The notes under the pieces were generated by a model that saw nothing but the letters and a program-made list of their open reading frames with translations, searched no databases and was not told the DNA's origin. Of a DNA stretch of 58,458 nucleotides, positions 8,493 to 17,900 are shown piece after piece. This DNA is from Bacteroidales bacterium (lineage in GTDB: Bacteria > Bacteroidota > Bacteroidia > Bacteroidales > UBA932): assembly GCA_017454905.1 (NCBI GenBank), contig JAFTCB010000026.1, positions 1-58,458 of the forward strand, in the 5' to 3' direction. Made by a program: the position numbers and the translations under genes. How positions within the stretch are numbered: position 1 is the stretch's first letter; each line of letters begins with the position of its first letter.

Positions 8493-9671
8493 CTAGCGGT
8501 CAGCGGCGGCGGAAACGACTTTTCCATAAATACCCCGCATTCCGGAATGTATATTCTTGTCGGATGCGATGGCGCAGGAGGAAACGACACTCCCGTTCAC
8601 CAGTTTGCTCTCCACGCGGCAGGAGATGGGGTTCCCCTTGGCGTCCTTGCCGCTGAATTCGGTGTAAGCGGTCGGATACCGGCCGTCCATGTAGTAGCTG
8701 ATGTCAGTTTTTTTGGTGACTTCATAACTGTCGGCCGCCGTGTCGAAGAGTTTTTTCGCGGCAGTCTTCATCAGATCCGACAGTTTCTCGGCAGGGAGAT
8801 CTTCCACTTTGACGCCGGAGAGCACATCCGTGTTGAGGATTAGAAACATCCTGTCGTTGGCGCTGCTTTTTCCTTTCGGGACGATCACCAGGGTCTCTCC
8901 TGGATTCAGCGGAGACCTTTCCGAAATGGTGAAATCACTGTCCAGGTCGAAGGTAAGGCCTCCTGCGGACACGCGCTTGACGGCTTCCTTGTCGGTCTCA
9001 TAACGATAATAATGATCGATGACATAGCTGCTGCGCCATTCTTTCTCTTCATCGTAGTTATCCAGGGCAAATCCGCCGAAATCAGCGATGATGCGCAGGA
9101 CGAGCATCCATTTCCCGTCTGTCTCATCGATCTTGTAGAAGCTGAAGTCTTCGCCTGACTGGATCAGGGGGATCGCCGGGCCCGATGCCGACCCCCATGC
9201 GGGCAGATCGGGCATATATCTCCATTCCGGATTCTGATAACCCGATCTCCCGTCCACCCGCGTGAGCGTCAGCCGGATGTCGAGGCCGAAGCCCGGAGTC
9301 GGACGGAGGCGCCGGTAGTCCTTGTCTTCGTACAAGGACGGCGAGGTCTCCAGGTTGTAGCTGATCTGGAGTTTTCCTTCCTCGGTGGTTTTGATGACGG
9401 GCGGAGGAGCTCCCCACGACAGCTTGATGGTCACGACATCGGAGACGCGATGCTCCTTGAGTTCTCCGCCCTCGCGGTTGTAATATGAATAGCTTTTGCT
9501 GTTCGTGTACAGAACCGAGTTGGGGGTGTAGCTGAAGTCCGGACTACCGGACTTGTTGATGACTTTCACATCATACATGACCCATTTGCCTCCCGGCTTG
9601 ATCTGGGCGAAGGAGGGGAGGACCGTGGGGAGGCACAGGGCCAGCGCGGTGAGGATCAGGAACTTTCTCAT
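8493..9671 (-). CDS. Secreted fusion of a giant-type ectodomain and the cluster's ~150-aa secreted domain
   Basis: A 392-aa protein with signal peptide 1-22. Residues about 28-225 resemble the ectodomain of the class B giants: a KWVMYDV start (YWVLDRV and YWVLDHV in the giants), then DGKWMLVLRI (DGSWTLIIEI in the giants), and a final aromatic strand HYYRYE (RYYYRF, RYWYRF). Instead of a membrane span it continues into one copy of the secreted domain (about 233-390: SAGGLTFDLDSDF, AYTEFSGKDAKGNP, LVNGSVVSSCAIA). This links the giants and the secreted proteins as parts of one system. The gene starts 2 bp after the upstream gene's stop and precedes the class A giant by 21 bp, so the genes are co-transcribed. 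No enzymatic motif is seen; a soluble partner or competitor of the giants is inference. Confidence 0.6.
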   Translation of the reverse strand: MRKFLILTALALCLPTVLPSFAQIKPGGKWVMYDVKVINKSGSPDFSYTPNSVLYTNSKSYSYYNREGGELKEHRVSDVVTIKLSWGAPPPVIKTTEEGKLQISYNLETSPSLYEDKDYRRLRPTPGFGLDIRLTLTRVDGRSGYQNPEWRYMPDLPAWGSASGPAIPLIQSGEDFSFYKIDETDGKWMLVLRIIADFGGFALDNYDEEKEWRSSYVIDHYYRYETDKEAVKRVSAGGLTFDLDSDFTISERSPLNPGETLVIVPKGKSSANDRMFLILNTDVLSGVKVEDLPAEKLSDLMKTAAKKLFDTAADSYEVTKKTDISYYMDGRYPTAYTEFSGKDAKGNPISCRVESKLVNGSVVSSCAIASDKNIHSGMRGIYGKVVSAAADR

Positions 9672-9673
9672 GG

Positions 9674-10831
9674 CTATTTCCCGGCGGCGGCGTTGACGGC
9701 ATCGACATAGATGTCGGTGAGCGCTTCGAATTCTTTCTTGTCGGCCGCGATGACGCAGCCGGCGGTGATGGTGTTCTTGTTGATCAGCGTGGCTTCTGTG
9801 TAAATATCGACGTTTCTTCCCTGCGCATCCTTTCCCTTGCCGTAGGAATAGGCGTGGGGATGGTAGTAGCCGTCCGAATTGTCGTCGTAATAAATCTTCG
9901 GCTCTCCGTTCATCCGTACGCCCGGCATCACGGTGTTCAGGAACTCCACCCGGGTGGCGAGCAGGTCGCCCACCTGGTCGGAACTGAGGTTGCGGACGTT
10001 GGACAGGCCCTCTTTCTGGACTTCCAGGTAGAGCTGGTCGTTCGAATTCGGGCGGTTGATCTGCATGCTCTGTCCGCCGCCCAGGTTCTGCCGGGCTTTG
10101 GCCTTGTAGCCGGGGGCCACATTGAACGAAACGCCGCTCACGGTGGCGCGGGTGCTGCCACTGCTGCTGCCGCCGCTACCGCTACCGCCTCCGGCAACCG
10201 TGCCGAGGGAAATGCCGTTCTCATAATTGATGTGGACGGGTTCGTTGGTGCCGGTGGGCATGCGCAAGGTGTTGCCGCCGCCGGAGGGGCCGGAACTGAT
10301 GGCGCCCTTATAACCGTTGGATAGGTCCAGGGTGACGGTAAACGTGATCGGGACGGCTTCGTTCTGGCCGCTGATCTTGTACGGAATCCGGATATTCAGC
10401 GTAACGCTCTTGCCGTCGCTGATACCGGAGCCTGGCGCATTGTAGACGGAGGAGCGCTGGACTTTCGTAAGGCGGGATGTCTTGTCGACCATTTTGCCGG
10501 TGGACGGATCTTTCTCCCGGGTCCCGACCGTGAAATCAGACCAGTCGGTGAGTTGGAAAGACCATACGGCGCCGCTCGCAGAAAGATTCTGGCTCTTGAC
10601 GGAAGGCATCTTGCCTTTCCAGGTGAAACCGCCCACGCGTCCGCCGTTGCCTTTGGATGTGAAGGAGAAATCTCCCGTGGTGTTGTCCACGGTAAAGGAA
10701 ACGGGTGCCGAGGATTCACTGCCCATAGCGCAGGAGACGCGACCGGTAAAGGTTTCCCTGGCGGGCCGCTGGGCCAGCAGGGCCGTGCCGCAGAGCAGCA
10801 GGCCGGCAAGGAGTAATGCAAGTCTTTTCAT
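9674..10831 (-). CDS. Secreted two-domain protein with C-terminal cluster domain
   Basis: A 385-aa protein from the ATG at 10831; an upstream in-frame ATG at 10858 would put nine extra polar residues before the signal peptide and is not preferred. After a signal peptide ending near LLAQ, a beta-rich domain of about 170 residues follows (FTGRVSCAMG, FSFTSKGNGG, VTLNIRIPYK) that I do not recognise. A Gly/Ser linker (GGGSGSGGSSSGS) leads into one copy of the secreted domain shared with 3476-4522 and 8493-9671 (GVSFNVAPGYK, DDNSDGYYHPHAYSYG, AGCVIAADK). It lies between a class B giant (58 bp upstream) and the ectodomain fusion gene (2 bp downstream). Probably exported and co-expressed with the giants; role unknown. 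Confidence 0.6.
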   Translation of the reverse strand: MKRLALLLAGLLLCGTALLAQRPARETFTGRVSCAMGSESSAPVSFTVDNTTGDFSFTSKGNGGRVGGFTWKGKMPSVKSQNLSASGAVWSFQLTDWSDFTVGTREKDPSTGKMVDKTSRLTKVQRSSVYNAPGSGISDGKSVTLNIRIPYKISGQNEAVPITFTVTLDLSNGYKGAISSGPSGGGNTLRMPTGTNEPVHINYENGISLGTVAGGGSGSGGSSSGSTRATVSGVSFNVAPGYKAKARQNLGGGQSMQINRPNSNDQLYLEVQKEGLSNVRNLSSDQVGDLLATRVEFLNTVMPGVRMNGEPKIYYDDNSDGYYHPHAYSYGKGKDAQGRNVDIYTEATLINKNTITAGCVIAADKKEFEALTDIYVDAVNAAAGK

Positions 10832-10889
10832 TTCAGTGTTATTTAGTTTATGAATCAATATACAAATAGAATACCGAAAAATACTTTAT

Positions 10890-13800
10890 CTACAGTGAGT
10901 TGTTGACGTCGATGACGGCCTGGGCGCATTCTTCGACGACGTTTTCAATGGTGGTGCCGAACTTGTTCTCCAGGATGGACCGGGCTTGCTCCAGCGTGAC
11001 AGAGGGGACGCCCTTGGGCGGCGGGTTGCCGAGGCCCTCGAGGATGCGGATCTTGGCCATTAGTTTGGTATAATCCAACTTGGCGCCCTTGGCGACCGCT
11101 GCTTCGATGCGGGGGACAAGGATGCGGTTGAACTGCTTGACGTTCTGGCGGACGCCTTCTTCGATCAGGGCCTCTCCGTATCCGAGGACGTGCAGGGCTT
11201 CTTCTTCGTAGCCGTACTTGAGCAGCTGCTCGGCGGTTTCGTGTGCTTTCTGGCCCCGTCCCAGCCATTCCTTGCACTTGTAGAGATAGGTTTCGGCGAT
11301 GCGGTTGGCATCGGTCAGCTTCTCTGTCTGCCGGCTCGGATCGATGATGCGGGCGAGGTCGTCGCCGTAGGATTCCAGGCCGAATTTACCGTTCACCACG
11401 GCCTGGTCGGCCTTGATGATGGTCTTGAGACGCTCGAGCTTGTCGCCCGGGATGAACTTGTACTGCATCTCGTTGAAGGCTTCGCTGTAGGCGTCCTCCA
11501 TCAGTTGCTCGTTCAGATCATACCACTTGCCGTCGGATCCCTTGAACTGGTAGGTGACGTCGCGGTCGGCACCGATCTTGCGGCCGAGCTGCAGGTCGTT
11601 GCCGGCATTGCCCGTCGCTCCCTTGAATACACGGATCTCGGGGGGCTGGGTGCGGTTGCCGCCCGCAATGATCTTCTGCTGCAGGCGCTTGATCACCACC
11701 GGATCCAGTTCGTCGTAGATCTGCTGCATCTGGGCGTTGTAGTTGGCCCGGAGCATGTCGGAAGGGTTGGTACGCAGCAGGTTCTGCGCGGTCTTGTTGC
11801 CCTGCAGGGCCAGGGTGGCGCGGCGCATCTCTTCCTTGGTCGCCGTGGGGTTGTTCATCACGCGGCGGAAGTCGTCCAGGATCTTCTGCGCATCCTTCTT
11901 GGCGGCTTCGGCCCCCTTCTTCCGCAGTTCCGACGTGATGAGCGACCCGGTCTGCTTGCCGGTGCTGCTGCCGGTGCTTCTGATGGCGTCGTCGGCCATC
12001 TCCTGGGCGTTCTTGAGCGTTTCCTTGACCTTCTTGGCGGTCGAGCCGACCTTGTCGGCCTGGGAAGCGCTGCTGTAGCCCGGCCGGTTGCCGAAGGCCT
12101 GGTTGACCTTGGCATTGTGCGCGGCCTTTTCCGCGCTCGCGCCGATCTTCTTGGTCTGGGCGGCCAGTTTCTGCACCTTGGCGGCCCGGTCGGCGCGCCA
12201 CTGCTTGATCTTGCTGAAGCCCTTGCCGAGCCCGGCGAAGAGCAGCTCCATGGCGATGATCTTGATGCTGATCTGCGCAAATCCTCCCCAGACGCTGTCG
12301 CCTCCCTTGTCCACGTATTCCTTCATCTCCGCCAGGGCGCTGATCGGGGTCAGGACGACCTCGGAGACACCGCCGGTCACGATGGCCAGTCCGATGCGGC
12401 AGATGATGACCGGGATGGACCTGTCCATCGTGGCGATGGTGGCGACGACGGCGTCGAAGGTCTCGTCGTCGGGCGAGACGGTCTGCTTGACCGCGAAATA
12501 AGTGCCGATCTCCCCGCTGGTGAACTGCTTGAAGATGTGCATGATGTTCTCGTAGTCCCGGTCGTCGAAGCCGAAGGCCTTGTCGTGTCCTTCGATCATC
12601 ACAGCCACCTTGTAGAACAGCGGACGGAGTTCGGCGAAGCGGCGGTCCATCACAATCTTGCGGCGCAGGTCGATGAGATTCTCCTTGCGTTTGAGGTCCT
12701 CGTTATCGTACTTGGCCAGGGCGCGCATCAGGTCTCCGCCTGGCGGGATGTCCACGATCCGGTAGGGCTGGGAGTTGACCGGGACGCGCAGCTCTTCCTT
12801 GAACTCCTGTCCGTGCCAGGTCATCGTGACCGTGACCTTGGCGAAACTGCGGTTGGGCGGCACCAGGAAGCCCCCGGTGGCCACGATGACCCCGTAGAAG
12901 GCACCGTCGGGCATCCAGTCGCGGAATTCGTAGCGGAATTTCAGCAGCTCGCAGGGCGAGGGGACGTTCTCGCCGGTGAAATCCCGGAAGAACAGGTTCT
13001 CGTACATGGCCAGGTCTCCCGCGGACGGGACATATCCGGCGGCATCGCCCTTGGGCTTGTCGGTGAAGAGCGCGCTGCCGCGGAAGTCGTCTTCGAACTT
13101 GAAGACGGGGCCCTTGTCCGGCTTGACGGGACCGATTTTCCCCGGATGATTCGGATCGCTGTCGTCCACGACGACCAGCTGCATGTCCACGCGGCTCTCG
13201 GCGGGCTTGAGCCGCCGCTTGTTGCCGATGGGCGGGAGGAAGTCATGGTCGGGCGTACTCTCCAGCTCTACGAGGAAGCCCTTGAGGGCACGCAGCTCCA
13301 CGCGCAGGCCAAGGTGGATGCGGTTGATCTTGAAGGTCTCGGTGACTTCCGGACGTTCGCCCCGGGGCTGTACCCGGATGGTGCAGTCGTAACTCTCGAT
13401 GGTGCCGGCCCGTTCCTTGGCTTCGCCGAATTCGGTCAGGTGGATCCGGAAGAGGTCCGGATTCTGGTCGCTCTGCTCCAGTTCGGCCTTGAAATGCTCA
13501 TATCCCGCTTCTTCGAGCGTGACCTCCAGCCCTTCGGGCGACTCGGCGGCGCCGTAGAGGTAGAACTCCATGAACAGGGTCTTGCCCTGTCCGGCGGCGA
13601 AGGTGATGGAAGGCTCCACGAGAATGGTGGCCGCATCGTCCACCTTGAACTCGATGCGGTTGAGGAAGCGTCCGGCGGGGGCGTTCAGGGCGAAAGTGAC
13701 CTGGGCCATATCCGGGCAGCTGCCGTCCGCTTCACGCTCGGCCGTGACCATACCCATCATATAGATGCCTTCCATCTTCTGGCTGTGCACCTTGGCGTGG

Positions 13801-14891
13801 ATGGTCCCGGAGATGGAAATCAGCTTCGCGAGGTCCGGGCGGTCGATGGGATCCCCGTCGGGGGTGATCTCCTCGATGCGCGCGCCGACCTTGACCGGCG
13901 GATCGTCCAGCACCAACGTGTCATCGAAATCTTTCCAGATGACCATCCGGTAGGTGCTGACACGTTCTTCTTCCTCTTCCTCCTCCTCTTCATCTTCGTC
14001 GTCATCCGGCTTGTCGGATTCTTCTTCCTCTTCCTCCTCCTTTTTCTTCTTTTTATTGCGGTTCTTGATGACACGCCAGCCCACATAGGCTCCGGGCGGA
14101 ATCAGGAAGATCTCCCAGGGGATATCGCTCCCGTTATCCTCGCCTGGGGTCTTGCTGGCGGGCTTGACATTCTCCTCCTCCACGAAAGCCTGGCCGTGGA
14201 AACGGTAGTAATAGCGGGTGGAAGCGACGAAGAAATTTTTGTAATGCGTGTCGGACATGGGGTCGGACGAGCCGAATCCGTCCTGGCTGGATACATCGGT
14301 TTGGATCTCGATGATCAGGGTCCAGGAGCCGTCCGGGAGGAAATATTTCATCGACTCCTGAAGCGCATCGGTGTGAATCGTGTCAAATGAGCCGGAGGCG
14401 TTGCCGTAGCAAGGCGTGACGGTCGCTTTTTCGAATACCCAATACGGCTCGTAGATTACCCCGCTGCGTTCTACGCCATGCTGGGTATATATGGACGCGC
14501 TGATCGTCCAGAGCGAGGGAACATTCATCAAATAGATGTCCATCTGGCTTTCGAAGGTGGGGGTGGAAGTCAACGTCCATCCGATGCGCACCTTGTCCTC
14601 TTTCAAATAGGGAATCTTGTTCGGAACGTTCCAGCTCGCGTGGATGTTCACCTCCGCCGTACGCTTGGCGTAGTGCGAGTATGGTTCCTGGGCTTCGACG
14701 TGTCCGTCGTGCACGTGGTTGTAGGTGAGGGAGTTCTCGGATTGCGTGAAATAGGGAATCTTCTCGCTGCGGGAAGTCTCGACCCGGTCCAGGACCCAGT
14801 ACAATTCATCATCCTGCTCCTGGGCCAGCAGGGTGCTGCCGGACCACAGGACCAACAAGGTGAGTAAAACAAGATGAAGCGGTCGTCTCAT
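10890..14891 (-). CDS. Giant membrane-anchored protein, class B (copy 1), C-terminal nucleotidyltransferase-like motif
   Basis: A 1333-aa protein from the ATG at 14891; the frame is open to a TTG at 14909, but the ATG puts MRRPLHLVLL, a proper signal peptide, at the N-terminus. The order is ectodomain (about 25-240, ending RYYYRFHG), a weak membrane span about 258-275, KKKKK and then a long Glu/Asp tract, and STYRMVIWKDFDDTL with VGARIEEITPDG. VPPNRSFAKV follows, then the hydrophobic motif RIGLAIVTGGVSEVVLTP, a helical region with NNPTATKEEMRRATLALQG, and the module ATGNA (1092-1096), KIGADRDVTYQF (Asp1109, Asp1111) and RIIDP (1181-1185). A helical C-terminus closes it. It is a paralogue of 18812-22876 and a more distant homologue of the two class A giants. 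It lies 18 bp after the class A gene at 14910-18779. Function unknown. Confidence 0.6.
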   Translation of the reverse strand: MRRPLHLVLLTLLVLWSGSTLLAQEQDDELYWVLDRVETSRSEKIPYFTQSENSLTYNHVHDGHVEAQEPYSHYAKRTAEVNIHASWNVPNKIPYLKEDKVRIGWTLTSTPTFESQMDIYLMNVPSLWTISASIYTQHGVERSGVIYEPYWVFEKATVTPCYGNASGSFDTIHTDALQESMKYFLPDGSWTLIIEIQTDVSSQDGFGSSDPMSDTHYKNFFVASTRYYYRFHGQAFVEEENVKPASKTPGEDNGSDIPWEIFLIPPGAYVGWRVIKNRNKKKKKEEEEEEESDKPDDDEDEEEEEEEEERVSTYRMVIWKDFDDTLVLDDPPVKVGARIEEITPDGDPIDRPDLAKLISISGTIHAKVHSQKMEGIYMMGMVTAEREADGSCPDMAQVTFALNAPAGRFLNRIEFKVDDAATILVEPSITFAAGQGKTLFMEFYLYGAAESPEGLEVTLEEAGYEHFKAELEQSDQNPDLFRIHLTEFGEAKERAGTIESYDCTIRVQPRGERPEVTETFKINRIHLGLRVELRALKGFLVELESTPDHDFLPPIGNKRRLKPAESRVDMQLVVVDDSDPNHPGKIGPVKPDKGPVFKFEDDFRGSALFTDKPKGDAAGYVPSAGDLAMYENLFFRDFTGENVPSPCELLKFRYEFRDWMPDGAFYGVIVATGGFLVPPNRSFAKVTVTMTWHGQEFKEELRVPVNSQPYRIVDIPPGGDLMRALAKYDNEDLKRKENLIDLRRKIVMDRRFAELRPLFYKVAVMIEGHDKAFGFDDRDYENIMHIFKQFTSGEIGTYFAVKQTVSPDDETFDAVVATIATMDRSIPVIICRIGLAIVTGGVSEVVLTPISALAEMKEYVDKGGDSVWGGFAQISIKIIAMELLFAGLGKGFSKIKQWRADRAAKVQKLAAQTKKIGASAEKAAHNAKVNQAFGNRPGYSSASQADKVGSTAKKVKETLKNAQEMADDAIRSTGSSTGKQTGSLITSELRKKGAEAAKKDAQKILDDFRRVMNNPTATKEEMRRATLALQGNKTAQNLLRTNPSDMLRANYNAQMQQIYDELDPVVIKRLQQKIIAGGNRTQPPEIRVFKGATGNAGNDLQLGRKIGADRDVTYQFKGSDGKWYDLNEQLMEDAYSEAFNEMQYKFIPGDKLERLKTIIKADQAVVNGKFGLESYGDDLARIIDPSRQTEKLTDANRIAETYLYKCKEWLGRGQKAHETAEQLLKYGYEEEALHVLGYGEALIEEGVRQNVKQFNRILVPRIEAAVAKGAKLDYTKLMAKIRILEGLGNPPPKGVPSVTLEQARSILENKFGTTIENVVEECAQAVIDVNNSL
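13970..14055 (-). repeat. GAA/GAG-rich microsatellite coding for the acidic tract of the class B giant
   Basis: On the minus strand the DNA is almost purely GAA, GAG, GAT and AAG codons, giving KKKKK, then runs of Glu and Asp just after the membrane span. Such low-complexity DNA is prone to length change by slippage; in-frame changes would alter the length of the juxtamembrane linker. Confidence 0.5.
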
Positions 14892-14909
14892 AGGCGGATT
14901 GTGTGTCAA

Positions 14910-17900
14910 TTACCAAATGTCTTTTTCGCCGGTTATGGTATCTTCTCCCACGTTCTTCAGTGTCAGGGCCGTCTTCCAGTCTACGTTGTCCGGCAGGCTG
15001 GGTCCGTTGCCGATCAGCGAGTCCACCTCGGTGATGAGCGAGAAGGCTTGGCGGCTCTCATCGGCGAGGGACTTGCCCTCGGCCTTGTAGGAGGCGTAGA
15101 ATTCAATCAGGGCCTGGCTGTCGCCCTCGCCGGTGCTCGCGAGCATCTCTTCGACGCGCCCGCGCAGTTCCTTGGCCGCCCTGAGCTTGGAAGGGTCGAT
15201 CTTGTCGCCGAGCCCCATCTGATCCAGCAGCTTGATTTTTTCCTCCATCGTGCGGTCCATGCCCTTGGGAATCTGCCGGCCGGCTTCACGCAGGTTGTGC
15301 AGCGCTTCCTTCCGGTAGGTTTTCGCCCAGGCGGGATCCGTCTCTGCCGCAGCCTTCTTCATGAATTCCTCGAATTTCCTGAGTGGCTCCTCGACCTTGT
15401 AGGTCTGCACGTCCTGGACCAGCTGGGCGTCGTCGAACTTCACACCGGCAGATGCCTTGGGATCGATGACCTTGTTGACGTCCGTCCGGAAGGATTCGGG
15501 CCCGTCGAACGAGACGGCGGTCTGTTCGGCCTGTTCGCCCAGTTTCCCCGCGTCCCAGGGCGAGAAGTTCTTGCTTCCGGTGGCCTGGTAGCAGTATTCG
15601 TCGTTCCAGTAGCGGCCGGCCACCTCCTCGGGCAGGTCCTTGCCGTTGATCCGGATGGTATAGTCGTGGTCCATGCCCACTTTCTTGCAATTGCAGGCGT
15701 TGACCTTGGTCGCATTGCCCGTTGCCTCGAAGAAGGTGATCTGGGACTCGTGCACGTTGAAATCCTTGGCCAGCTTTTTCTTGAGCGCATCCTTGACACG
15801 GGAGTTGAGAATCGTGTTCTCCGTGGTGAAGCGGAAGCGGTATTTGTCGATGACCTTGGAGGAGTTGAGGTAGTTCTTGGCCCAGCGGTCGCACTGGATG
15901 GAGAGCACCAGGGCCTTGAGCTCCTCTTCGGAGATATTGGGATCGTTGCAGGCCCGGATGAACTGCTTGACTTTCTGCTCGCCCAGGGCCTGGGCTTCCT
16001 TGGCCAGGTCGCGAAGTTCCTGCATGGCCGGGGATTTCTCCAGCAGTTCCTTGCCGGCCTGCATTTTCTTCTTGCCGAGCTTGCGGAAGTCGATCTTCCA
16101 CTGGAGAACCTTGTTCGCGTTGTGGGCGAGCCGGCTGACGTAGGCGATGGAGGAGTAGTTGTTGCACAGGGTCTGCTCGATGCCTTTCAGGTCATTCTTG
16201 ACGAGGTCGGCCGTCTCGGCGAGCGCCTGGCCGAACTGGGTGGTGGAGAGCTTGTTGAGTCCCCACTCCATGCCCTTCTTCATGAGTGCCGCCTCGAGGA
16301 TTTCGAGCGAGGCGAACTTGGCGCCCACGTAGAAGTTGTCGAAGAAGGTGTTGCTTTCGTTTTCGGAGGCTTTCTTACACTCCAGAAGGAATCGCTTCGG
16401 GGTGTAGTAGAGCACTTCCGAGTAGCCGAGCGTGACGATGCCGAGCAGCAGGCGGCCCATCAGGGTCTTGGGCTCCCGCTCGGCCATCGCGGCCATGCAC
16501 ATGTCGAATCCGTCGCCGAAATACACTTCTTCCCAGACATAGGCACTCTCGGCGACGTACAGCGGGCCGACCTCGCCGGTCATCAGCTTCAGGAACAGTT
16601 TCTTGGCGTTATAGAACTCCGGCATGTAGAAGCCGAAGCGTTCGTCGAACGACTGGAGCATGATGTCGCACTTATAGATCAGGGCAGCCAGCTCGGGAGC
16701 CTGCGGTCTGGAGACGAGCACGTTGCGCATGTGCGTGAACTTCTCGCGGACCTGCTCGTCGAACTTCTGCATCTTGTGGAGTTCCGCCAAGTCGGAGGGG
16801 ACGCGCACCGGCATGGAGAGGACCATCGAGGTCTGCTCCGCCTCGAAGGTGCGGCCGCGGTACGTGGCCGTGGCCTTGATGGCAGCTTTGCATCGGTTGG
16901 GCGGCACCATGATGGCGGACGGGACGACTTCGTAGATGTAGGTGCGGGTGCAGATGCCTTCGATGACCGGACGGCAGTCCACAGCGAAATCCTGCAACTG
17001 GAAGCCCAGGCTGGCTACCGGATTATGAATAGGCTCGTCCTTGCGCTTGCCGAACCACTCCAGCGACTCGGGGATGTCCTCGAACGTGACTTCCATGCTG
17101 TCGGGAGCGGGGCTGCCGATCTTGTTGGACTTCTCGTCCCAGACGAAAAGCGTGAGCTCCAGGCGCGTGTGGGCAATGGCGAGCGGATGCTCGTAGTCCT
17201 GGGGCTGCTGCTCCGTCATGGTGATGCTCTCCGTGCCCTTGACGACCGGGTATGCCTTGAGGTGTCCGACTTGCAAGCGCAAGCCCTCGTAGAAGCGGTG
17301 GACGCTCAGGCGCTCCTTGACCTCGCGCATGCCGTCCCTGACGGGCTCGCTGGCCTTGACGACCAGGTAGCAGCTGTCCACGTCGCCGGCCATCTTTTCC
17401 TTGACCGCATCGTCCGGGAGGCAGTCGGCGAGATCGACGCTGTAAGAGCCCTCTTTGTCCGGACGGACCTTGGACAGGGAGAAGGTCTGCTTCTTGTCGT
17501 TCTCGAGCGAGGCTTCGACCTTCGCGTTTTCCGAGAGGCCCTGGACATAAAAATAAACGGTCTCCGAACTCCGCTTGCCGGCCACGTAAGTGACGTTGTC
17601 CTGGCAGAAGAGGATCCTGAGCTTGTCTTCAATCTTGAAAATCACTTCGTTGCGCATCATTCCGGAAGGGCCTTCGAAGGAGAAGATGACGGAGCCCTTG
17701 CTGGGGATGTGGGTGGTCTCCGGATCCGGTACCCGGATGCTTCCGCAGAAATATTTGCCGTCAAAGCCGGTAGAGAGCAACTGGATGTTGTTGCCCTCGA
17801 TGATGTGGATGGTGCGGGTCAGGTCGGCCCGCGGGACCTTCTCCCCACCGGGCTTGATCTCTTCGATCCGGGCACCCACGACCCGGGGTTCGTCGCCCGT

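Noticed and set aside
14892-14909. TTG start for the class B giant at 10890-14909
   Set aside because: The ATG at 14891 begins directly before a normal signal peptide, while the TTG adds polar residues and touches the previous stop.
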